Assembly: GCA_025201705.1 (NCBI GenBank)
Contig: MU616993.1
Span: 1-27,862 of the forward strand
DNA length: 27,862 nucleotides
Direction: 5' to 3'
Source: Dissophora ornata
Taxonomy: Eukaryota; Mortierellomycota; Mortierellomycetes; Mortierellales; Mortierellaceae
Shown here: positions 20,325-27,862 of the stretch, piece after piece
Numbering within the stretch: the first letter of the stretch is position 1
Layout: each line of letters begins with the position of its first letter
Position numbers and translations under genes: made by a program
The notes under the pieces: model-generated
What the model was told of the DNA's origin: nothing
Databases searched by the model: none
What the model saw: the letters and a program-made list of their open reading frames with translations, nothing else

Positions 20325-22611
20325 TTAAAAGACTGCGGCAAGAGCGCGACGGAACACGTTGGGCTTCTTCTTGCCAATCTCGGATTCGCTATCCTCGAGG
20401 GTGTGATCAATGTAGCTACGACCGGTGTCCAGGTCGACATCGACCAACTTCAAAATCGTTGTCTTTGCCCACAGCTTGTTTCCAACGTACAGGAGCACAA
20501 TGAATGGCAATGTCACGTATGCAGACAAGAAAGACTTGATGCTGAAGGGCGAGAAGGCTGTGTAGCCCTGACCAAAGAGAATGATCAAACAGATCAAGAT
20601 GGTGTAGATAGGTCCGAATGGGTAAAGACGGGAGACGAATGGGAGATCGTTCAAAGACCGACCCTGAGCCTTGTAGGCCATACGGAAACGGATGTGACAG
20701 AATGCAATGCCGAGCCATGCAACGAATCCCGTGGTGGAAGACAAGGACAAGAGCCAGTTGTAGGCCTCACCCTGACCGACTTGAGGAAGCGAAACAATAA
20801 AGGCAAAGCATCCGATCAAGGCAGTGGCGAGGACACAGTACACAGGAACACCCCAGCGGTTGACATAGCCCAGGAACTTGGGTGCGTTACCCTCCTTAGA
20901 TAAAGTATGAAGAGCACGCGAGGAGGCATAAAGACCAGAGTTACCGGCCGAAAGGACAGCGACGAGAATAACACCGTTCATGACATCACCGCCAACGCTG
21001 ATACCGGCCTGGACAAAGACACGGGTGAAAGGCGAAGACTTGACATCGCCGTCGGCGTTGGCGAGGGCAGGGTCATTGTAGGGGATAGTCATACCGATGA
21101 TCAACATAGTGAGGACGTAGAACATAATGATGCGCCAGAAGACCTGTCGAATAGCACGGGGCACGTTCTTGCGAGGGTTCTTGGTCTCACCGGCAGCAAT
21201 TCCGACCAACTCGGCTCCCTGGAACGAAAATCCCGCGTTCAAGAAAATGGAGAAGAGGGCAATGAATCCACCGTGGAAGGGATCCATGTCAAAAATCTCA
21301 CGTCCAGGCTTGGGTGCACCCTCGATGGGGTCGCCAATCGCACCGCCAATGTAAAGGAATCCGACAATGATAAAGACAATGACAGCGAGGACCTTGATGA
21401 GAGAGAGCCAGTACTCGGTCTCTCCGTATGCTTTGACAGATGTGAGGTTGAGGGCGGTGAGGATCGTGATGAAGACCAGCGCCCAAACCCAACCCGGACA
21501 GGTTTCGAGCGAGATCCAGTATGAGATGATGACGGAGGAGGCGACGAGTTCGGTAGCAAGGGTGATAGACCATGAGAACCAGTAGACCCAACCTGTAGGT
21601 CGTTCAGAGAGGACAAAATTTGAACAGAAAGATGCGATTAGCGATTAATGTCTAAACGGAGTTTCATCTCCATCTCCGAACGGAGTTTTCTTTTCGAGAA
21701 AAGTGTCACGAGGGGACCAACCCCAGGGCTGAGTATACGCATCGAAGGATGCACAACCAAACGCGTGGGCTCAAGCCGTTTCCTGGATCCAAGTCGTTGC
21801 ATGGATCATATTTCATCCAGAAACCGTCAATGAGTCTACATACCAAGCATGAATCCGAGAGCAGGGTCAAAGAAGCGGGTTCCATAGGCATTGATCGATC
21901 CGGTGATAGGCAGGTACGTCGCCATCTCACCGAGCGACGACATGAAGCAGAAGACCATTGTTCCGATCAGTGTATATGCGACTTGTGAGGAGCCTGGTCC
22001 GGCCGTGGCAATCGACGATCCAGAGGCCAAGAAAAGACCTGTACCGATTGTTCCTCCTACAGTTCGAAGAAGACGAGGAAAGATATGTTCATATGTGAGA
22101 TGAGATCATTGAGCATTTCGCATGCTTGGGTGTAGCAGATACCCCGATAGGCGCTGTTCAATGTGCGTAGAGTTTTTCAATCACGTATGGTTCAATCAAG
22201 CCCGTTTGGCCGTTTTGAATTTTTTAAGCAGATGATTTTTGTGATAAGATTGATGTGCGGCGAACACTGAAACTAAACAACAGCGCACTGGACAAATCAA
22301 GCACCCAGTGTGACAAACAGATCCCATACACACACTGTGTCGTTGAAATTTTATGGATGCGTGCACTCTATGAAGAGAAGGGGGGGAGGGGGAGGATGCT
22401 TACCGAGAGAGATCATGGTCAAGTGGCGGGCCTGAAGGTTGCGCTGCAGCCCCTTGCCGACTTCGCCTGCAGGGGTGCTGAGATCGGCATCGTCGTGAAG
22501 CGACACTACCTCACGCTTTTCACTGTAGTCTGCAGCATAAGAGTCCTGAGTGTAGGACTCCATTTCCGTTTTGTCTCCTGCATCGTGTGCGGAGATGTGA
22601 TCTCTGTTCAT
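20325..22611 (-). CDS. Amino-acid permease of the YAT/APC family, three exons
   Basis: The product is a plasma-membrane proton-coupled amino-acid permease of the fungal YAT family (APC superfamily, GAP1/LYP1-like). Exons are 22404-22611, 21844-22056 and 20325-21592 (1689 nt, 562 residues), with introns of 347 and 251 bp; both junctions split a Gly codon after its first base. Residues 1-60 are hydrophilic and cytosolic. QARHLTMISLGGTIGTGLFLASGS is the family signature leading into the first membrane span. Later landmarks are MATYLPITGSINAYGTRFFDPALGF, FQGAELVGIAAGETKNPRKNVPRAI (the conserved GxE segment before a cytosolic loop), SAGNSGLYASSRALHTLSKEG and SLSSTTGFVAWLGIAFCHIRFR. Twelve hydrophobic spans are expected and consistent with the sequence, with a short cytosolic C-tail. 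Substrate range cannot be read from sequence. The start at 22611 has A at -3. Confidence 0.95.
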
Positions 22612-24284
22612 ATTCTATGGAGATCGCGGGTAGAGGAAGGAGAATGGAGGGAAGGGAAGGGAGGCTGTGTTGTTGATATAGAGTGGTGCGGGTATTTCAA
22701 TTGTACAAGAGCGAATAAGGACTGGGGGTACAGGGGAGGTGTGTATGAGGTCGAGCGTGCGAAGAATGCTGAAAAGAGGAAACAAAACAAAAAAAAAAAA
22801 ACAGAACAAAAAAGGGCCTTGCTTATGAAGGGAATCAGAGTGGCAGATGGATGGATGATTAAATCGTCTAGGTTTTACAAGTGCAGTTGCTCTGACGTTG
22901 CTGGCCAATGTCCGTAGTTCGAGGCTAGACTTACGAACCACCTGGAGCGAATCGGAAAGAGCGACAAAAGGCTTTTCGTCAAGTTTCATTCATTTCATTC
23001 GAGTTCGTTTGTGTTTCTAATCCTTTTTTTTTTTTGCCAATCGCAGGAGGGATCCCCCCTGGCACCCCTATGCTAAATAAAGCAGGCATCAGCCCCTACG
23101 CAACAAAGACAGGGGTTGATAAGACGGAGTTGATCTGTCCTCCGTCCTCCCCTGCGGTTGCCCACGTTGCGGATTCATTCAAAATTAACGTCACTCGGAG
23201 AATACCCTCGAAATGGCACAACGACTGGGAAGTGGAACTTGAACCGCTCATTGGTGATAGTCTAGGAAGCTCACCTCACCTCACCTCGCGTCATCATCGA
23301 TCTCCGCCCATTTTTTACTGTGCATACTCGAATACATCGTGTGGGGAATTCTCATGGGCGGATCGCAACGAGACTCGGCGCTGCATCCGCATCTACCCAA
23401 CAGCCGTCTGCGGGGGATGAGCAAAGCACAGAGAGAGAGAGATGAATATGCAATACACGTCAGGTACCTTCTGAGTAGTCTACTAGTCTACAGAGTCTTG
23501 CCTGTCGCATGATTGACCAAACGGGAGCACCCAATCAGAAGCCAATGCCCCAAAGTCCGCTCCATCATTTTTTTTTCTCACAAGTGGTGCCTGCCGTCGA
23601 CGGTGAGGGGCTACCCCACCATCCATGATCCCGAACAAGCGCACATCCCCTGCGGCTCATTTCCGCTCCAGTCAAGACGCCCCACGCTCTCGAAAACATA
23701 CCGTGAAGGCAGTGGGACTAATATCCAATGTCAAACAAAGTTGTGAACTAAAATCGTTTGTAACACTCATCCAGTCATAAATCACAGTTTAACCCTTTTG
23801 GCCCTTTTGTCCTCTCTTTTTCGTTTGACTCTTGCAGGGTGCAGTATCCCCACTGCGGTAAAAAAAAAAAAAAAATCAACATTGTTACTCATCATGGGCG
23901 TTCTTTTTGCTTATAAGTTCCAACTAGAGCCAACCAGAGCCTTGTATTTTATTTCTCAAAAGCGCGCCTTGAGTCATCTCGAAAAAAACGCCATGCATGC
24001 TTGCTTTCTTTAGAGTCGATCTCGTAGAGCGTTTAACAAAGCAGAGACGCCATTCGAGCAGAAGTAAAACAAAAAGAGTTTGTAGCCATGGGTCATGCTC
24101 CTTGACACTTGCTCACTAAGCAAACTAAACGATACACAGTTTAAAGATGGTGTATCCATGCACACGCACAACTCACTTTTCCCTGTATGCACTGTACATG
24201 TACATTATTGTGCATGTCTCACTCGTACAGTTCCCACTCTGTAGTTTGTAAAGTCTGGTATGTATAGGTGAGGCATATACATTC
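22612..24284. other. Permease upstream region and intergenic DNA, no gene
   Basis: About 1.7 kb. The part nearest 22611 must be the permease promoter, but no clear TATA box was seen. A run of direct CTCACCT-like repeats occurs near 23271-23287. The 128-codon frame at 23034-23420 has no recognisable feature and is not called. The right end abuts the phosphodiesterase-like relic. Confidence 0.45.
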
Positions 24285-24540
24285 GCGTGCGCAGACCTCT
24301 AGGACAATCCACCGGGCAAAAGATACGCGGCGCTTTTTTTTTGATCTGTGTAGGGGAAGGGGTTCAAAAATAAAAGAATATTCAACCATGGAGCAATGGA
24401 GCAAAATACTTTGACTCATTCATCCGGAAAGTGCAGAAGACATTTTCCGCTCAGGGTCATATATAGGCCACGTAGTGCTGATCCACAGCCTGAACGTACA
24501 AGTACTTGTCCGGACCTATAATCGCGTTCCTTGTCCAACA
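24285..24540 (-). pseudogene. Decayed partial copy of the PLC-like gene (exon 4 relic)
   Basis: The stretch aligns along its length with exon 4 of the neighbouring PLC-like gene (25534-25782). Shared blocks, on the plus strand, include AGGACRATC at 24301, TACGCGGC at 24324, a TTC.AAAATAAAA block near 24364, TTCCGCTC near 24445 and the near-identical TACAAGTACTTGTCCGGACC / TACGAGTACTTGTCCAAACC at the left end of the exon. In translation MVEYSFIFE corresponds to MAEYNFIFE. The reading frame is then lost at a T-tract (24334-24342), and no equivalent of the C-terminal exon with the GPI signal follows. Similarity may reach the splice acceptor (CCAAC near 24535-24539). I could not convincingly place relics of exons 1-3 in 24541-24990. 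It is a broken fragment, not an expressed gene. Confidence 0.7.
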
Positions 24541-24993
24541 GCCATTCCGTAATTTAAATAGTGAAGTGCATGGCTGTAGTGATCGCCACTCTACGTGAAT
24601 GTTCCTTGCCATTCATGGACACGACTCTTCCTTAGCTATGACAGCATAGAGCGAGCGTCATGGAGCCGAGTAAGCTTGTCAAAACTCTGATATTAGCTCT
24701 AGCTCTTCTGCGGTCCATGATTCTGTCGTGTTGCATCGGAGTTATCGGTGGCGAAGCAGTGGTTACTGCTGCGTGCGAAAAAAAACCCCCACAAAGAGTA
24801 TTTGAAGGGCCCGCTCCATAGACTTTGTCGCTGCCGTTTTTATTATACAATCATTTGTTTGTACTCTAATGCCAACTCCGTTTTTTTTGTTGCAAGTCTG
24901 GTGGTATCCAGCGACGAACGTGTAGGGGCGATAATTTATAGGTATAAAGTAGCTGCAAGATCTTTTCTCTTCTTCTTCTTCTTCTTCTGATTC
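24541..24993. other. 3' flank of the PLC-like gene, no gene
   Basis: This 450-bp stretch contains the PLC-like 3' UTR, a minus-strand AATAAA (24839-24844) and a TTC/CTT microsatellite (24968-24988) next to the stop. Patches such as 24640-24690 may derive from exon 1 of the same gene, but the match is too weak to call. Confidence 0.4.
24839..24844 (-). terminator. poly(A) signal for the PLC-like gene
   Basis: AATAAA on the minus strand lies about 150 nt past the stop codon at 24994-24996. Confidence 0.45.
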
Positions 24994-26150
24994 TTATAGG
25001 GCCAACATCCCAATACCTCCCGCCACCACGAGAGCTCCAAGGGTTTTTTTGCTGAACAGCCCAGCAACTCCATTCCCACTACCAGAACCCAGGCTCGAAT
25101 TTGATCCCGAGCCGGAACCAGTTCCAGTTCCAGTTCCAGTTCCAGTCGTTGTAGGTTGCGTCGCGGGCTTGTTGTTCCATTTGACGCCATTCACCTGCGC
25201 GACCGTTTGGAGTAAAATGCCCTTCTCATAAAAGTCCACTGTGACAAAGTTGGGGATTTGTTTAAATGTCGTTTGGCAGGCGTTGACGTGGCTGGTCAGA
25301 TCAGGTCCGTTGGTCTGATTGGCAGCACCGGGTTGAGGCACGTCTACGGTTGTGCCGCCAAGTTGAAACTGTCCTGAAACGAAATGGTTCAGGACATACA
25401 TCTATTTTACCGGTGCCCAACATGACGTGGAGAGAAATGAGTTGGGGGGAAATCATAAATGTCAGAGAATTGAACAAAAAATCATCTGGCGGAAGAAACT
25501 ATAAAAGTTTTTACTAGTTCGCCACTCCGTTACCTGCTTGCGCTGATTTTTAGGACGATCAACCGTGCAAGGGTACGCGGCACCCTTCTCGATCTGCCAG
25601 GGGGTTTCGAAAATAAAATTGTATTCTGCCATCAACCAAGGCACTGAACCATCAGCTCCACTGTCCAAGAAACTGAGCAGACGTTTCCCGCTCGAGATCA
25701 TCTGTGCAAGGGTGGGCCAGGTTGTGTTGTCCACCGTCTGAGCATACGAGTACTTGTCCAAACCAGCTGCCGTGTACACGGTCTAACAAAAAAAATAATA
25801 ATTCATTATTATTATTATTATTAGCGAAACGTTTTTTGGGCTGTTGTGTGTGTGGGCGTCAATCTCGGTAATCACAGATTCGGTACCTGGAATTGGGCAG
25901 GCTTCAGATTTCCAGCATTTTCCCAAAAGATTGTAATAACCTATTCAGAGCAAAAAGTACAAGTAACAATGCCAAATGTAAGATAACCAGGGTCGTAGGA
26001 AATACATCAGCGACTTTTTTAAAAAAAAAACGCCTTTGTTGAAAACGAACCTCATTAGGGTTGGCGTCCATGAAGGTCTTGATCTGCGCAAACACCTTGG
26101 AAAGAGGGCCGGCATCAAGCAACTCGCCTTATAGAATTGTTTTCAAGTCA

Positions 26151-26185
<35 letters not shown>

Positions 26186-26564
26186 TTGTGTGTTTAGTGT
26201 TTTTGAATTGACAAACTCACAATGCCCTTTGCGCACACACTTTCTGACAGAAACACCACAGAGATTTACAGGAAGTGTGGCAGAGCTCAATATCGTTCGT
26301 GTTTCCTGACGGCGTGCTATAGGCGTCCAGCATGAACGCCCTGACACCATCCTTCAATTGAGTCGGGATATCGTTGTCCTGGTTCGTGGCGAGTCCACCG
26401 GGCGGGGTGTAGGCATATGCGTTGTGCGTTGTGGCGTATGCGACCTTGTCATAGGTCTTTGCACAGAGTTCGGCATAGCCATTGCACACCTGCTGGGCAT
26501 CGGAACGTGCAACCAGCGAGGAGGCGAAGATGGCGGCGATGGAGAGGATGAGAGAGGCACGCAT
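24994..26564 (-). CDS. GPI-anchored PLC-like phosphodiesterase, five exons
   Basis: This is a secreted PI-PLC X-domain-like (TIM-barrel) phosphodiesterase tethered by a GPI anchor. Exons are 26270-26564, 26051-26127, 25887-25940, 25534-25782 and 24994-25401 (1083 nt, 360 residues); introns are 142, 163, 104 and 132 bp, all in phase. A signal peptide covers about residues 1-23. YATTHNAY holds the first catalytic His (47), GVRAFMLD (73-80) is the Arg/Asp strand, and ELCHTSC holds the second His (96). VITIFWENAG and MAEYNFIFETPW are later fold motifs. The first donor was placed inside CHTSC because T|GC restores Cys99 and joins to ELLDAGPLSKV. Residues after about 300 are a Thr/Gly/Ser linker with a GT repeat, then a hydrophobic C-terminus (LGALVVAGGIGMLAL) typical of a GPI signal. 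Substrate is unknown; fungal members are often annotated only as PLC-like. Confidence 0.92.
25118..25146. repeat. In-frame CCAGTT hexamer repeat encoding (Thr-Gly)n
   Basis: About five copies of CCAGTT (AACTGG on the coding strand) encode alternating Thr-Gly in the linker before the GPI signal of the PLC-like protein. Confidence 0.85.
25805..25823 (+). repeat. (ATT)n repeat within intron 3 of the PLC-like gene
   Basis: A short ATT trinucleotide array lies inside the 104-bp intron 25783-25886. Confidence 0.85.
26153..26181 (+). repeat. (AG)n microsatellite within intron 1 of the PLC-like gene
   Basis: An AG dinucleotide run of about 14 units, reading as a CT tract upstream of the 3' splice site on the coding strand, where it may serve as an extended polypyrimidine tract. 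Confidence 0.9.
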
Positions 26565-27862
26565 GGTGCAAACAGTGATGAAGGAAGGATTCGTGAATGT
26601 GTCTGTCGAGACTGGAATGGGGTATGGGCGGGAGAGAGTTGGAATGGAGGGAGGAATGACGAACCAAAACACACACACGGTGGAGATGGGTGTAGCACAA
26701 CAAACATCGCGCTTCTGGGCCCGGGGGAACACAACTGCACTGCGCCGACTTATTTTTATCGCACAGAGCGATGCTTCCCCGGGCCGTGCTTCCACTACGC
26801 TACGCGCAACACACTTTGATGGGCAGAGACCGGGGATGATGAGGCCAACAGCCGTCCCTCCCCCTCCCCCCATGTGCGACGCCCAATGAGACCATATCTG
26901 TTACCGAAAGATAACAGCAGAGTGAGAACTAGTTGAAGGGAGGGAATTACATCGCTTGCTCTGTTCATGCATGGAGTGGAAGGCTCTCACAGTTCATCGG
27001 CTATAATAAAACACGACCCAGCTCGACAACAGTGTAGAGAGTCTTCCCTGCAAAGCATGTGCATACATTGCGTACAGAAGGGTTCTGGTCCGTGTGGTCT
27101 CGTAGTTTTCGTGTTTACGCCAGTTCACGGCCCGATCGACATGGTTACCATTCCAATTCTCCTTCATGGCTGCATATGCCTGCACATGCCTGCACGCAGT
27201 CTTTTTTTCCACCAATCTCAATGGGTATCAGGACTGGTTACCGTAGGAATCCAGCTTTTTATTGTTCAGAAACCGGCGCGCTTGAATCAGCATAGATTTT
27301 GCTGATTGATCCTGATTCGACCAACAGACGCGTCTCTACAGAGAATCATTGACATCTGGTAAAGACATCATAGGACTCATGGTCCTTCATTATTTATTTA
27401 TTTATTTTTTTAATTTGCACCATTGGTCTACCAGGATTATTGTACACGCTGTGCGCATATTAATACTGAAAGAGTGTCTATTTTTGTAACGTCAATGCTG
27501 AGCAAAACAGATTCATGATGTAGACACTGCCCTGTTCTTACAAATGCAAATGTTCATCGCGTTATCCCTGTTTCGTGTGCAGGAGCGCAGCATGGCCCAT
27601 ATGAGATGTCCCGTGGGGGGAGGGGAGGGGCTTTATGTGTCCTGGCGGACGATGATTCTAGTCTAGGAGGCACATTGACTAGCCAAAGAGGAGATTTTTT
27701 TTATTTTTTTATTTTTTTTGGCATGATGCCCATGTCAGTAACACTATATTGGATGGTAGTTAGATCTACCAAGAGTTTCCCCTGGCGGCGTGACATACGT
27801 GCTGTCTACCGACAGGGTATCCATTACAGTACTAGCACACGTGCCAAAGAGAAACAGGGAGA
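26565..27862. other. Upstream flank of the PLC-like gene, no further gene
   Basis: The first 300 bp act as the PLC-like promoter. Beyond that, short frames (the longest is 112 codons at 26967-27305) lack domain features. There are T/TTTA-rich tracts near 27388-27415 and 27695-27720. Nothing else recognisable was found to the window edge. Confidence 0.45.
26718..26785. promoter_or_regulatory. GC-rich inverted repeat around a TATA-like element, PLC-like promoter
   Basis: GGCCCGGGGGAA (26718-26729) and TTCCCCGGGCC (26775-26785) are inverted copies differing by one G. Between them is an AT-rich GATAAAAATA on the minus strand (26751-26760), about 190 nt upstream of the start codon. The arrangement could be a paired operator for a zinc-finger regulator (CCGGGG resembles CreA/Mig1-type GC boxes); that is inference. 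Confidence 0.4.

Noticed and set aside
22255..22917. 220-codon plus-strand frame upstream of the permease
   Set aside because: It overlaps permease exon 1 antisense and its promoter, and its C-terminal part translates a poly-A-rich stretch; no domain is seen.
23034..23420. 128-codon frame between the permease and the PLC-like relic
   Set aside because: No recognisable motif, no promoter or poly(A) context, and mixed composition; insufficient support.

Overview
The window is nuclear DNA of a filamentous fungus. Seven of the eight intact genes are split by short spliceosomal introns (73-548 bp) with GTAAG/GTACG/GTATG donors and ATAG/ACAG-type acceptors. The gene content (CCT chaperonin, cytosolic ribosomal protein, GPI-anchored and wall-remodelling proteins, YAT-family permease), pyrimidine-rich leaders, moderate GC and many simple repeats fit an early-diverging lineage. 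Mortierellomycota/Mucoromycota is my best guess, from protein feel only; no rRNA or marker alignment was possible. I found no tRNA, rRNA, CRISPR array or transposase gene.

Region by region. (1) 1-6380, housekeeping: CCT5 (minus, six exons), an AIF/FSP1-like FAD-NAD oxidoreductase (minus, two exons) and RPS23/uS12 (plus, four exons, with a 4-nt first coding exon). The last two are divergent and share about 600 bp of promoter. (2) 6738-11660: a TilS-like tRNA(Ile)-lysidine synthase (plus, four exons) converging on a type II membrane GH17 beta-glucanase of btgC type (minus, three exons); the stop codons are about 50 bp apart. (3) 11661-14602: a gene-poor stretch with hairpins. (4) 14603-18424: two paralogous secreted proteins whose mature chains both begin with His and look like copper histidine-brace (LPMO-like) proteins. 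The upstream-most copy (17502-18424) carries an extra exon encoding three basic octapeptide repeats. (5) 18425-20324: no gene seen; it holds a 70-bp GA microsatellite. (6) 20325-22611: a 562-residue amino-acid permease (minus, three exons). (7) 24285-26564: a GPI-anchored PLC-like phosphodiesterase (minus, five exons) followed by a decayed partial copy of its fourth exon. (8) 26565-27862: upstream region without a recognisable gene.

There is no single pathway. A cell-surface theme runs through regions 2, 4 and 7: a beta-1,3-glucanase anchored in the plasma membrane, two secreted LPMO-like proteins and a GPI-anchored phosphodiesterase. The LPMO-like pair is the most interesting item. All exon joins were worked out by hand from splice consensus, reading-frame phase and family continuity; each CDS total is divisible by three with no internal stop.
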